Shown: positions 15,665-24,925, counted from the first letter of the stretch. The stretch: DNA of 64,000 nt from Corynebacterium lemuris (GCF_024919295.1 NZ_JANWTC010000007.1:62001-126000), one strand, 5' to 3'. The notes: generated by a model not told the origin, from the sequence alone. Numbers and translations are program-made.

Positions 15665-17557
15665 TTAGTTCTTCGTCTCCACCTTTTCACCCGCGAAGAT
15701 CGGGGCGAAGAAGTCGGCCAGTGCCTGGGTGTCGGTCAGCGGCAGGACCGTGGCCACGTACTGGTCGGGGCGGACCACGACCACGGCGCCGTCGCGGCTG
15801 ATACCGCGTGCCTCGAAGATGTCCTCCTCCGGGAGCGCGGACCAGACGTTCTCGAGGTCCTTCAGCCTGTGCGGACCGACCTTCGGCAGGAAGGCCTCGG
15901 GGGCGTCGGTGACCTCGAAGTCGTGGTGGTGCTGCTGGTAGATGACCTTGACGTCGAACCAGGCGTTCTCGTCTCCGTCAGCCGGGGTGTAGGCGCGGAC
16001 CGGGGACTCCGGGGAGTTGAGCCACTCAGCCCAGTCGGTCAGCTTCGAGGGCTGTCCTGCGGCCGGGGTGTCGGCGAAGGCGTAGATGCGCCAGCGGCCG
16101 TCGGCGATATGCTCGTGGCCGATGTGGAGGTCGTGGGCGTCGCAGCGGCGCATCGCGCGGTAGGACTTGAAGCGGCGGCCGACGGGGAAACCGGTGGCCA
16201 GGTCCTGGTACCTGGTGGTGCCGGTGATGAGGTTGTCCGAGTACTCGGTGAGGAAACCGGCGGCGAACTCCTCGGCCTCGACGTAGAACCTGGCGATGTC
16301 GTCCGGGTTCTCCAGCTGGTCGAGCGGGGTGGCCATGAGGGTCGACCACTCCTTGTCGAAGTTGATCAGGTTCTCGGCGGCCGGCTGACGCTCACCGTGG
16401 TAGGTGTTCAGCAGGTCGACGGGGGCCCGGCCGTCGACGACGTGGCCGAGCTTCCAGCCGATGTTGAAGCCGTCCTGCATGGAGACGTTCATGCCCTGGC
16501 CGGCCTTGGCGGAGTGGGTGTGGCAGGCGTCGCCGGTGAGGAAGACGCGCGGGTGGCCCTCGTCGCCGTCGACGTCATCGAAGGCGTCGACGAGGCGGTG
16601 GCCGACCTCGTAGATGGAGTGCCAGGCGACATCCTTGACGTCCACGTAGTACGGGTGGAGGATGTCATTCGCCTTCTTGATCACCGTCTCCAGCGGGGTC
16701 TTGCGGACAGTGCCGTGGTCGCCCTCCGGGACCATGCCGAGGTCGACGTACATGCGGAAGAGGTAGCCGCCCTCACGCGGGATGTGGAGGATGGAGCCGG
16801 CCTTGGAGTGGATGGCGCACTTGGTGCGGATGTCCGGGAAGTCACTGTCGGCGAGTACGTCCATGACGCCCCAGGCCTGGTTCTGCTGGTCGCCCTCGAG
16901 GTGGCGGCCGATGGAGTCGCGGACGCGGGAACGGCCGCCGTCGCTGCCGACGACGTACTTGGCGCGGACGGTGCGGATCTCCTCCGGCTGGCCCGGGACG
17001 ACGCGCTTCAGCTGCACGGCGACGGGGTACTCGCCTTCACCGGTGACCTGCAGGTCGATGAATTCCCAGCCGTAGTCCGGTACCAGGCGGGACGGGGAAC
17101 GCTCGGCGAACTCGGCGAAGTAGTCCAGCACGCGGGCCTGGTTGACGATCAGGTGGGGGAACTCGGAGATCCCGAACTCATCGTCGAGGGGACGGTCGGT
17201 GCGGATGATGTTCTCGGGTTGCTCCGGGTCCTGGTTCCAGAAGGACATCTCGGTGATGCGGTAGGCCTCGTCGATGATCTCGTTGGCGAAGCCGAAGGCC
17301 TGGAAGGTCTCCACGGAACGGGACTGGATGCCGTCCGCCTGCCCCAGCTCGAGGCGGCGGGGGCGGCGCTCGATGATGCGGGTGTGGACGTCGGGGAACA
17401 TGGACAGCTGGGCGGCGGCGATCATGCCGGCCGGACCGGAGCCGACGATGAGCACGTCCATCTCGTCCGGCAACTCCTCGGGACGGTTGAGGCCGATGCC
17501 TGCGGCAGGGAGCTGGCGGGGGTTTTCAGAGACGTATCCGTAGTGGTGGAACTGCAT
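15665..17557 (-). CDS. FAD-dependent aromatic hydroxylase (phenol 2-monooxygenase / 3-hydroxybenzoate 4-monooxygenase family)
   Basis: A 630-residue class A flavoprotein monooxygenase. The N-terminal FAD fold reads MDVLIVGSGPAGMIAAAQLSMFP. The middle shows YVVGSDGGRSRVRDSIG and the FAD-ribityl motif VFLTGDACHTHSAKAGQGMNVSMQDGFNIGWKL. A C-terminal thioredoxin-like domain of about 190 residues ends the protein, as in phenol hydroxylase and MobA. It should insert a hydroxyl ortho to an existing one with NAD(P)H and O2. The start has a perfect AGGAGGTCACC site. It lies downstream of an MHS transporter and beside a homoprotocatechuate pathway that lacks HpaBC, so a hydroxyphenylacetate is an attractive but unproven substrate. 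Confidence 0.85.
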   Translation of the reverse strand: MQFHHYGYVSENPRQLPAAGIGLNRPEELPDEMDVLIVGSGPAGMIAAAQLSMFPDVHTRIIERRPRRLELGQADGIQSRSVETFQAFGFANEIIDEAYRITEMSFWNQDPEQPENIIRTDRPLDDEFGISEFPHLIVNQARVLDYFAEFAERSPSRLVPDYGWEFIDLQVTGEGEYPVAVQLKRVVPGQPEEIRTVRAKYVVGSDGGRSRVRDSIGRHLEGDQQNQAWGVMDVLADSDFPDIRTKCAIHSKAGSILHIPREGGYLFRMYVDLGMVPEGDHGTVRKTPLETVIKKANDILHPYYVDVKDVAWHSIYEVGHRLVDAFDDVDGDEGHPRVFLTGDACHTHSAKAGQGMNVSMQDGFNIGWKLGHVVDGRAPVDLLNTYHGERQPAAENLINFDKEWSTLMATPLDQLENPDDIARFYVEAEEFAAGFLTEYSDNLITGTTRYQDLATGFPVGRRFKSYRAMRRCDAHDLHIGHEHIADGRWRIYAFADTPAAGQPSKLTDWAEWLNSPESPVRAYTPADGDENAWFDVKVIYQQHHHDFEVTDAPEAFLPKVGPHRLKDLENVWSALPEEDIFEARGISRDGAVVVVRPDQYVATVLPLTDTQALADFFAPIFAGEKVETKN

Positions 17558-17658
17558 GGTGACCTCCTGGGGTGGGGCGAAGGGACGAGGGGCAACCGTT
17601 GCTCACTGAACGGACGCTGTCCCGGCTTTTATGTGATGGGGAACAATGTGTAAATGAA

Positions 17659-17697
17659 ATATGATCCAGATCATCTGTTGAGATGGATCATATATGA
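17659..17697. promoter_or_regulatory. Nested palindromes upstream of the hydroxylase gene, candidate operator
   Basis: ATATGATCCA (17659-17668) is repeated inverted as TGGATCATAT (17684-17693). Within it ATGATC-CA-GATCAT (17661-17674) and TCATATATGA (17688-17697) are perfect palindromes. The block is AT-rich and lies about 100 bp upstream of the hydroxylase start, the right place for a repressor such as the GntR protein encoded at 20740. Confidence 0.5.
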
Positions 17698-17704
17698 AAT
17701 TGCT

Positions 17705-19093
17705 CTATTTGGCAGAGATCTTCTCGGCCCGGTTCTTGCCGAAGGTGAAATGCCCGGTCGACTGGATCTGCTCGTGGTCCGGCCCCAGCGGGATTCCGGT
17801 GCGGTCACGCAGCAGGATGGCGGCGATCAGGCCGATGGTGACCATGGCCAGCAGGTAGATGGTGACGGAGGTGGTGGTGCCGGTGGCCTCAACCAGGGCC
17901 GCGGCGATGGAGGGGGCGAAGGCGCCGCCGACGATGGAGCCGATCGCGTAGGTGATGGAGACCCCGGAGAAGCGGATCGAGGCCGGGAAGAGCTCCGCGT
18001 AGGTGGCGGCCTGCTGGCCGTAGGTGAGTCCGAGGCCGACGGTCAGCAGGATGAGGGCGACATACAGGATCGCGAGGCTACCTGTGTTGACCAGCGGGAA
18101 CAGGGCTGCAGCTCCGATGCCCAGTGAGATGTAGCCGATCAGGTAGGTGTTGCGGCGGCCGATATGGTCGGAGACCCAGCCGGCGAGGAGGGTGAAGAAC
18201 ATCCAGGTGGCGGCGGAGAAGGTGACGGCCAGCAGCACCGGTCCGCGCTCCATGGCCAGGCCCTCCGGGTTGGTGGCGTAGTTCTGGATGTAGCCGCCGG
18301 TGGTCATGTAGCCCACGGTGTTCTGGCCGGCGAAGAGCAGGGCGGCGATGATGACCAGCGGGGTGTACTTGCCGAACAGCGTCTTGACGGGGTTCTCCGT
18401 GGTGCCCTTGCGCTGTGCGATCTCCGCGAACACCGGGGACTCGTCCACGCCCATGCGGATGAAGTAGCCGACGAGGACCAGCACGATCGACAGCAGGAAC
18501 GGCACGCGCCAACCCCACTCGAGGAAGGCCTCGCCCGGGGCGACGACGTTCATGAGGGCGAGGATGCCGGAGGAGAGCAGCAGACCGGCGGGGACGCCGA
18601 CCTGGGGGCCGGAACCGAAGAGTCCACGCTTGTTGTCCGGTGCGTGCTCGACGGCGAGAAGAACCGCGCCGCCCCACTCGCCACCAGCGGAGATGCCCTG
18701 GATGATGCGCAGCAGGATCAGCAGGATGGGGGCGAAGATGCCGACCGTCTCATAGGTCGGCAGGAGGCCGATGAGGGCGGTCGCGCCACCCATCGCGAAG
18801 AGGGTGACCATGAGGACCACGCGGCGGCCGTAGCGGTCGCCGAAGTGGCCGGCGAGGAATGCGCCGAGGGGGCGGAAGAGGAAGGACAGGCCCACGGTGA
18901 GGAAGGCCACGATGGTCGCGCCGCCGGTACCGAGCGGGCTGAACATGAGCTGGTTGAAGACCAGGCCTGCGGCGGCGGCGTAGAGGAAGTAGTCGTACCA
19001 CTCGATGGCGGTGCCGATGGTGGTCGCGGCGACGACCCGACGTTGTTCCCGCCGTGCTGCGGCGGTCTTCTGGGGTGCGGTTGTGCTGGACAA
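17705..19093 (-). CDS. MFS transporter, metabolite:H+ symporter (MHS) family
   Basis: A 462-residue 12-helix permease. MHS hallmarks include TTIGTAIEWYDYFLYAAAAGLVF in helix 1, the A-loop GHFGDRYGRRVVL, RIIQGISAGGEWGGAVLLAVEHAP and GSGPQVGVPAGLLLSSG. The family takes up aromatic and organic acids with protons. It begins at TTG (19093) behind GGGAG; no better start is visible. The position upstream of an aromatic hydroxylase and divergent from the homoprotocatechuate operon suggests uptake of a hydroxylated phenylacetate or benzoate. It closely resembles the MHS protein at 58789-60126. Confidence 0.85.
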   Translation of the reverse strand: MSSTTAPQKTAAARREQRRVVAATTIGTAIEWYDYFLYAAAAGLVFNQLMFSPLGTGGATIVAFLTVGLSFLFRPLGAFLAGHFGDRYGRRVVLMVTLFAMGGATALIGLLPTYETVGIFAPILLILLRIIQGISAGGEWGGAVLLAVEHAPDNKRGLFGSGPQVGVPAGLLLSSGILALMNVVAPGEAFLEWGWRVPFLLSIVLVLVGYFIRMGVDESPVFAEIAQRKGTTENPVKTLFGKYTPLVIIAALLFAGQNTVGYMTTGGYIQNYATNPEGLAMERGPVLLAVTFSAATWMFFTLLAGWVSDHIGRRNTYLIGYISLGIGAAALFPLVNTGSLAILYVALILLTVGLGLTYGQQAATYAELFPASIRFSGVSITYAIGSIVGGAFAPSIAAALVEATGTTTSVTIYLLAMVTIGLIAAILLRDRTGIPLGPDHEQIQSTGHFTFGKNRAEKISAK

Positions 19094-19235
19094 GGTGACT
19101 CCCGGTTGATTGTGTGTGTCGCCATAGGTGTCTTCGCTATGTGAGTTGAAGCACTTGCAGGCTTGAGGGGAATGATATACGATCTAGTCACAATTGCAAG
19201 AGCGTTAACAACGAATCAGATAAAAAGGGGATCCC

Positions 19236-20747
19236 GTGGCACCTATTTCCGCGTTGCCAGTGCAGCCAGGCAAGGTCATCGCCGTCCACCTGGCTTTTGA
19301 ATCGCGAGCCGCACAGCGTGGGCGCCGTCCGAAGCAGCCGTCCTACTTCATCAAGGCCACCAGTTCCCTTTCCCCCTCCGGGGCCGAGGTCGTGCGCCCC
19401 GAGGGGACCGAGCTGCTGGCCTTCGAGGGTGAGATCGCGCTCATCATCGGTGAGCCCGCCCGCAACGTCCCGCTCGAGCGGGCGTGGGACCATGTCTCCC
19501 ACGTCACCGCCTCCAACGATCTGGGCATCTACGACTACCGCGCCCAGGACAAGGGCTCCAACACCCGCTCCAAGAGCCGCGACGGTTACACCCCGGTCGG
19601 CCCCGAGCTGATCGACGCCCGCGCCATCGACCCGAAGGCCCTGCGCCTGCGCACCTGGGTCAACGGTGAGCTTGTCCAGGAGGACGGCACCAGCGACGAG
19701 CAGCTGATCTTCCCGCTCGCCCAGTTCGTCGCCGACCTTTCCCAGCACATGACCCTGGAGACCGGTGACCTCATCCTCACCGGTACCCCGGCCGGCTCCA
19801 CCGTCGTGCAGCCGGGTGACGTCATCGAGGTTGAGGTGGACGCCCCCACCGCGCCGGGCGCCCCCACCTCCGGGAAGCTGCGCACCCCCGTGGTCGCCGG
19901 CCCCGGCGACTTCGACGGGGCCGTCGGCATGCTGCCCAGCATCGATGACAAGCAGCGCGAGGAGGCCTGGGGTGACCGCGCGGCCGCCGGCCTGCCGGCG
20001 GATCCAGGAGCCATCAGCCCCCAGCTGCGCGCCAAGTTGGAGGCCGCACCCACCGCCGGCCTGTCCGCCCAGCTGCGCAACCGCGGCCTGAACCAGGTCG
20101 TCATCGAGGGCGTCTACCCGCAGACCCGCGGCACCAAGATGGTCGGCGTCGCCCGCACCCTGCGCTTCCTGCCGGAGCGCGAGGACCTGTTCAAGACCCA
20201 CGGCGGTGGCTTCAACGCCCAGAAGCGGGCCTTCGACGCGGTGCAGCCGGGTGAGGTCCTCGTCATCGAGGCCCGCCGCCAGTCCGAGTCCGGCACCATG
20301 GGTGACATCCTGGCCCTGCGCGCCAAGTTCCGCGGCGCCGCCGGCGTGGTCACCGACGGTGGCGTCCGGGACTATGAGGAGGTCAAGGAGATCGGCCTGC
20401 CGGTCTTCACCCAGGGTGCACACCCGGCGGTTCTCGGCCGTCGTCACGTGCCGTGGGACCACGACCTGGCCATCGCCTGCGGCAACGCCACCGTGGTGCC
20501 GGGCGACATCATCGTCGGCGACGATGACGGCGTCATCGTCATCCCGCGTGACCTGGCCGAGGAGGTTGCCGATGCCGCCCTGGTCAAGGAACACGAGGAC
20601 GGCTGGGTGGCCGAGCGCGTCGCCGAGGGCGGACCCCTCGACGGCCTGTTCCCGCCGACCGGTGCGAACAAGGAGGCCTACCAGGCCTATCTCGCCGAGA
20701 ACCCGGTCGAGTTCCCGGCACCGGAGGAGGGGAGGAGTCATGACTGA
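19236..20747 (+). CDS. Fusion of a fumarylacetoacetate hydrolase-family domain and an RraA-family domain
   Basis: A 503-residue two-domain protein. The N-terminal half (about 1-215) is FAH-type: FEGEIALIIGEPARN with the acidic metal pair, NDLGIYDYRAQDKGSNTRSKSRDGYTPVGP, and the closing DLILTGTPAGSTVVQPGDVI. This is the family of HpaG isomerase/decarboxylase. After a linker of roughly 40 residues the C-terminal half (about 270-470) is RraA/aldolase-type: GTKMVGVARTLRF, SGTMGDILALRAKFRGAAGVVTDGGVRD with the catalytic R-D pair, and PGDIIVGDDDGVIVIP. It starts at GTG after AAGGGG. It probably performs the decarboxylation and isomerisation of the homoprotocatechuate ring-fission acid; the division of labour is inference. 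It overlaps the GntR gene by 8 bp. Confidence 0.85.
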   Translation: MAPISALPVQPGKVIAVHLAFESRAAQRGRRPKQPSYFIKATSSLSPSGAEVVRPEGTELLAFEGEIALIIGEPARNVPLERAWDHVSHVTASNDLGIYDYRAQDKGSNTRSKSRDGYTPVGPELIDARAIDPKALRLRTWVNGELVQEDGTSDEQLIFPLAQFVADLSQHMTLETGDLILTGTPAGSTVVQPGDVIEVEVDAPTAPGAPTSGKLRTPVVAGPGDFDGAVGMLPSIDDKQREEAWGDRAAAGLPADPGAISPQLRAKLEAAPTAGLSAQLRNRGLNQVVIEGVYPQTRGTKMVGVARTLRFLPEREDLFKTHGGGFNAQKRAFDAVQPGEVLVIEARRQSESGTMGDILALRAKFRGAAGVVTDGGVRDYEEVKEIGLPVFTQGAHPAVLGRRHVPWDHDLAIACGNATVVPGDIIVGDDDGVIVIPRDLAEEVADAALVKEHEDGWVAERVAEGGPLDGLFPPTGANKEAYQAYLAENPVEFPAPEEGRSHD

Positions 20748-21423
20748 GCCTGACCGGTTGAGCAAGGCCGAATACGCCTACGTCTGGCTGCGCGACCGCA
20801 TCCGCAGCCGCGAGTATGAACCCGGCCACCGGCTGGTCCTCAGCCAGCTCGCCGCGGAGCTGGAGGTCAGCCCCGTCCCCGTCCGCGAGGCCATCCGGCA
20901 GCTTGAGGCCGAGGGCCTGGTCACCTACGAGCGCAACGTCGGAGCGCGGGTCTCCACCCTCAACCAGGACGCCTACTTCGAGACGATGGAGACCGTCGCC
21001 CTCCTCGAGGGCCGCGCCACCGCACTGTCCATCCCCCACCTCGGGCCGGCGCAGATAGCCAAGGCCCGGGAGCTCAACGAGAAGATGGAGGCCACCCTCC
21101 AGGATTTCGACCCGAAGGCCTTCACCGAACTCAACCGCAAATTCCACCGGACCCTGTTCGGGGCGTGCCCGAACAAACGACTGCTGGAACTGCTCTACGC
21201 GGAGTGGGAGCGCCTGGACTACTTCCGGGACTCCACCTTCCGGTTCATCCCCCAGCGGGCCCCCTCCTCGGTCGCCGAGCACTTCCAGCTCGTCGGGCTC
21301 ATCGAGGCCGGGGCGGACCCCGGTTACGTGGAGCAGAAGGCCAGGGACCACCGCCTGGCCACCAGCACCACCTACCGCAACATCATCGCATCCACCGACT
21401 CCCCTTCCACCGCACACGACTAG
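20740..21423 (+). CDS. GntR-family transcriptional regulator (FadR subfamily)
   Basis: A 227-residue regulator. The N-terminal winged helix (about 8-75) contains EYAYVWLRDRIRSREYEPGHRL, LSQLAAELEVSPVPVREAIRQLEAEGLV and YERNVGARVS. The C-terminal all-helical FCD-type ligand domain includes ELNRKFHRTLF with the usual metal or ligand-binding His. It sits inside the homoprotocatechuate operon and overlaps the preceding gene by 8 bp, behind GGAGG. It is the likely local sensor of a pathway intermediate; palindromes near 17661 are candidate targets. Confidence 0.85.
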   Translation: MTEPDRLSKAEYAYVWLRDRIRSREYEPGHRLVLSQLAAELEVSPVPVREAIRQLEAEGLVTYERNVGARVSTLNQDAYFETMETVALLEGRATALSIPHLGPAQIAKARELNEKMEATLQDFDPKAFTELNRKFHRTLFGACPNKRLLELLYAEWERLDYFRDSTFRFIPQRAPSSVAEHFQLVGLIEAGADPGYVEQKARDHRLATSTTYRNIIASTDSPSTAHD

Positions 21424-21433
21424 GAGCCACCCC

Positions 21434-22966
21434 ATGGTGAACAACGACGCCGCCAAGCCCAACGACCTGCCCGAGAAGATCCGCCACTACATCAACGGCG
21501 AGTTCGTCGACTCCGTCGACGGTGACGAGTTCGATGTCCTGGACCCGGTCACCAACGAGAACTACATCAGGGCCGCCTCCGGCAAACCCGCCGACATCGA
21601 CGCCGCCGTCGCCGCCGCCAAGGAGGCCTTCGACAACGGCCCGTGGCGCCACATGCTCCCCCGCGAGCGCTCCCGTGTCCTGCACAGGATCGCCGACATC
21701 GTCGAGTCCCGGGAAGACACCCTCGCAGCCTGGGAGTCCTTCGACTCCGGCCTGCCGATCACCCAGGCCAAGGGCCAGGCACGTCGTGCCGCCGAGAACT
21801 TCCGCTTCTTCGCGGACCTCATCGTCGCCCAGGTCGATGACACCTACAAGGTGCCCGGCCGCCAGGTCAACTACGTCAACCGCAAGCCCATCGGCGTCGC
21901 CGGCCTGATCACCCCGTGGAACACCCCGTTCATGCTTGAGTCCTGGAAGCTCGCTCCGGCGATCGCCACCGGCAACAGCGTCGTCCTCAAGCCTGCCGAG
22001 TTCACCCCGCTGTCCGCACAGCTGTGGGCCGGCATCTTCGAGGAGGCAGGCCTGCCCAAGGGTGTGTTCAACCTGGTCAACGGCTTCGGCGAGGAGGGTT
22101 ACGCCGGCGACCCGCTGGTCAAGCACCCGGACGTCCCGCTGATCTCCTTCACCGGTGAGTCCCGCACCGGGCAGATCATCTTCGGCAACGCCGCCCCGTA
22201 CCTCAAGGGCCTGTCCATGGAACTCGGCGGCAAGTCCCCGGCCGTCGTCTTCGAGGACGCCGACCTCGAGGCCGCCATCAACGCCACCGTCTTCGGTGTC
22301 TTCTCCCTCAACGGCGAGCGGTGCACCGCCGGCGCCCGCATCCTGGTCCAGCGCAGCGTCTACGACGAGTTTGTCGAGCGTTACGCCGCCCAGGCCAAGC
22401 GCGTCAAGGTCGGCCTGCCGTCCGACCCGGCCACCGAGGTCGGTGCCCTGGTCCACCCGGAGCACTACGACAAGGTCGTCTCCTACGTCGAGATCGGCAA
22501 GTCCGAGGGCCGCCTCGTCGCCGGCGGCGAACGCCCGGAGGGCTTCCCGGAGGGCAACTTCATCCAGCCGACCGTCTTCGTCGACGTCGACCCCTCCGCC
22601 CGCATCTTCCAGGAGGAGATCTTCGGCCCCGTCGTCGCCATCACCCCCTTCGACACCGAGGAGGAGGCACTCGAGCTGGCGAACAACACCCGCTACGGCC
22701 TGGCCGCCTACATCTGGACCTCCGACCTCAAGCGCGCCCACAACTTCGCGCAGAACGTCGAGGCCGGCATGGTCTGGCTGAACTCCAACAACGTCCGGGA
22801 CCTGCGTACCCCCTTCGGCGGCGTCAAGGCCTCGGGTCTGGGCCACGAGGGCGGCTACCGCTCCATCGACTTCTACACCGACCAGCAGGCCGTCCACATC
22901 AACCTCGGCGAGGTCCACAACCCGGTCTTCGGCAAGGCCGAGGACGCCGAGAAGATCGACGGATAA
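21434..22966 (+). CDS. hpaE: 5-carboxymethyl-2-hydroxymuconate-6-semialdehyde dehydrogenase
   Basis: A 510-residue NAD-dependent aldehyde dehydrogenase. Family landmarks are GLITPWNTPFMLESWKLAPA (cofactor loop), ISFTGESRTGQ, the catalytic Glu in SMELGGKSPAVVFEDAD and the catalytic Cys in NGERCTAGARI. HpaE identity rests on context: it is followed by the ring-cleaving HpaD and by HpaH and HpaI. It would oxidise the semialdehyde product of HpaD to the dicarboxymuconate. The ATG follows AGGAG by 7 nt and lies 10 bp after the GntR gene. Confidence 0.88.
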   Translation: MVNNDAAKPNDLPEKIRHYINGEFVDSVDGDEFDVLDPVTNENYIRAASGKPADIDAAVAAAKEAFDNGPWRHMLPRERSRVLHRIADIVESREDTLAAWESFDSGLPITQAKGQARRAAENFRFFADLIVAQVDDTYKVPGRQVNYVNRKPIGVAGLITPWNTPFMLESWKLAPAIATGNSVVLKPAEFTPLSAQLWAGIFEEAGLPKGVFNLVNGFGEEGYAGDPLVKHPDVPLISFTGESRTGQIIFGNAAPYLKGLSMELGGKSPAVVFEDADLEAAINATVFGVFSLNGERCTAGARILVQRSVYDEFVERYAAQAKRVKVGLPSDPATEVGALVHPEHYDKVVSYVEIGKSEGRLVAGGERPEGFPEGNFIQPTVFVDVDPSARIFQEEIFGPVVAITPFDTEEEALELANNTRYGLAAYIWTSDLKRAHNFAQNVEAGMVWLNSNNVRDLRTPFGGVKASGLGHEGGYRSIDFYTDQQAVHINLGEVHNPVFGKAEDAEKIDG

Positions 22967-23018
22967 ACCCACCGCGGCGTCGAGAAGCACCACCCCACAC
23001 CCCGAAAGGAACCCCACC

Positions 23019-24101
23019 ATGTCCGAGAACATCACCGCCCCCGACATCCTGCGCTGCGCCTACATGGAGATCGTCGTCACCGACCTCGCGGCCTCCCGCA
23101 GGTTCTACGTCGACACCCTGGGCCTCGTCGTCACCAAGGAGACCGAGGACCGCATCTACCTGCGCACCTTCGAGGAGTTCATCCACCACAACCTGGTGCT
23201 GACCAAGGGCCCCGAAGCCGCAGTCGCCGCCTTCAGCTACCGCGTCCGCTCCCCCGAGGACCTCGACCGCGCCGAGGAGTTCTACAGGGCCCGCGGCTGC
23301 GAGGTCCGCCGCAACAGGGACGGCTACGTCGACGGCATCGGCGACTCCGTCCGCGTCCAGGACCCGCTGGGCTTCCCCTACGAGTTCTTCCACGAGGTCG
23401 AGCACGTCGAGCGTCTGGCCTGGGCCTACGACATCCACATCCCGGGCGCCCTGGTCCGCCTCGACCACTTCAACCAGATCACCCCGGACGTGCCCACCGC
23501 CGTCGGCTACATGACCGACCTGGGTTTCCGCACCACGGAGGACATCCGCGACGCCGAGGGCACCGTCTACGCCGCCTGGATGCGCCGCAAGGCGACCGTC
23601 CACGACACCGCCATGACCGGTGGCGACGGCCCGCGCATGCACCACATCGCCTTCGCCACCCACGAGAAGCACAACATCATCGCCATCTGCGACAAGCTGG
23701 GTGCCCTGCGTGAGTCCGACCGCATCGAGCGTGGCCCGGGCCGCCACGGCGTCTCCAACGCCTACTACCTCTACCTGCGTGACCCGGACGGCCACCGCGT
23801 CGAGATCTACACCCAGGACTACTACACCGGTGACCCGGACAACCCGGTCGTCAGCTGGGACGTCCACGACAACCAGCGCCGCGACTGGTGGGGCACCCCG
23901 GTCGTCCCCTCCTGGTACCGCGACGGCTCCCGCGTCCTGGACCTCGACGGCAATGTGGTGCCGCTCGTCGAGCGCACCGACGCCTCCGAACTGGAGGAGA
24001 CCATCGGCGCCGACGGCTTCTCCTACACCCGTGCAGATGAGGGCGAAGAGTCCATGCCGGAGTGGAAGCAGGGCGAGTACAAGCTCGGCCACTCCCTCTA
24101 A
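23019..24101 (+). CDS. hpaD: 3,4-dihydroxyphenylacetate 2,3-dioxygenase (type I extradiol)
   Basis: A 360-residue vicinal-oxygen-chelate dioxygenase that opens the ring of homoprotocatechuate. The predicted metal ligands are His150 (VRLDHFNQ), His209 (RMHHIAFATHEKHN) and Glu262 (GHRVEIYTQDYYTGD). Their spacing, 59 and 53 residues, equals that of His155, His214 and Glu267 in the well-studied Brevibacterium fuscum enzyme. The protein is two tandem domains, of which the C-terminal one carries the metal. The ATG follows AAAGGAA. It is the key enzyme of the operon and its best functional marker; whether it uses Fe or Mn cannot be read from sequence. Confidence 0.93.
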   Translation: MSENITAPDILRCAYMEIVVTDLAASRRFYVDTLGLVVTKETEDRIYLRTFEEFIHHNLVLTKGPEAAVAAFSYRVRSPEDLDRAEEFYRARGCEVRRNRDGYVDGIGDSVRVQDPLGFPYEFFHEVEHVERLAWAYDIHIPGALVRLDHFNQITPDVPTAVGYMTDLGFRTTEDIRDAEGTVYAAWMRRKATVHDTAMTGGDGPRMHHIAFATHEKHNIIAICDKLGALRESDRIERGPGRHGVSNAYYLYLRDPDGHRVEIYTQDYYTGDPDNPVVSWDVHDNQRRDWWGTPVVPSWYRDGSRVLDLDGNVVPLVERTDASELEETIGADGFSYTRADEGEESMPEWKQGEYKLGHSL

Positions 24102-24139
24102 GCGGAACCTGACCACCACACACCAAGGAGAAGCGGAAT

Positions 24140-24925
24140 ATGTTGGACAAGGCGCAGATCACCGCCATCGCCGACGAGCTCGCGGAAGCGGACCGGACGC
24201 GGACGATGATCCCGCTGCTCACGCAGCGTTACCCGGAGATGACCGTGGAGGATTCCTACGCGGTCCAGAATGAGTGGATGCGACGGGGCGTGGCCGCCGG
24301 CCGCCGGCTCGTCGGACGCAAGATCGGCCTGACCTCCAAGGTCATGCAGGAGGCCACCGGCATCACGGAGCCTGATTACGGTGCCATCTTCGAGGACATG
24401 ATCTTCGAGAACGGTTCCGTCATCGAACATGACCGCTTCTCCAGCGTGCGCATCGAGGTCGAGCTGGCCTTCGTGCTCAAGGATGAGCTCACCGGTCCGA
24501 ACGTCACGATCTTCGATGTCCTGCGCGCCACCGAGTACGTCGTCCCGGCGCTGGAGATCCTCGACTCCCGCATCGAGATGGCCGGCCGCACCATCGTCGA
24601 CACCATCAGCGACAACGCCGCGATGGGCGCCATGGTCTACGGCGGCAACCCCGTGGCCCCGGACGCAGTCGACCTGCGCTGGATCTCCGCGCTGCTCTAC
24701 CGCAACGAGACCATCGAGGACACCGGCGTCGCCGCCGCGGTCCTCAACCACCCGGCGATGGGTGTGGCATGGTTGGCCAATAAGCTGCATGCCCACGACG
24801 ACCACCTCTCGGCCGGCGACGTCATCCTCGCCGGATCCTTCACCAAGCCGATGTGGGTCCACCCCGGCGACACTGTCCACGCTGACTACGGAGATCTCGG
24901 AGCCATCACATGCCGATTCGTCTAG
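24140..24925 (+). CDS. hpaH: 2-oxo-hept-4-ene-1,7-dioate hydratase
   Basis: A 261-residue member of the FAH-fold hydratase family (HpaH/MhpD). It adds water to 2-oxohept-4-ene-1,7-dioate, giving the substrate of HpaI. Landmarks are RLVGRKIGLTSKVMQ near residue 60, the metal-binding Glu pair in RIEVELAFVLK, SDNAAMGAMVYGG, WLANKLHAHDDHLSAGDVILAGSFTKP and a C-terminal ADYGDLGAITCRFV. It starts behind AAGGAG and overlaps hpaI by 16 bp. Confidence 0.9.
   Translation: MLDKAQITAIADELAEADRTRTMIPLLTQRYPEMTVEDSYAVQNEWMRRGVAAGRRLVGRKIGLTSKVMQEATGITEPDYGAIFEDMIFENGSVIEHDRFSSVRIEVELAFVLKDELTGPNVTIFDVLRATEYVVPALEILDSRIEMAGRTIVDTISDNAAMGAMVYGGNPVAPDAVDLRWISALLYRNETIEDTGVAAAVLNHPAMGVAWLANKLHAHDDHLSAGDVILAGSFTKPMWVHPGDTVHADYGDLGAITCRFV

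Noticed and set aside
14734..15690. 318-residue minus-strand frame
   Set aside because: Its first two thirds run antisense to the Rieske ferredoxin gene; the credible gene starts at 15084 behind a ribosome binding site.
15380..17653. Very long plus-strand frame (757 residues) antisense to the flavin hydroxylase
   Set aside because: It is Val/Asp/Gly-rich low-complexity sequence produced by GC-rich codon bias on the opposite strand, with no motif. Similar long antisense frames over hpaE, hpaD, leuS and paaE were dismissed for the same reason.
21562..22341. Short minus-strand frames within hpaE and similar genes
   Set aside because: They are reverse-frame shadows with no ribosome binding site and no recognisable domain.
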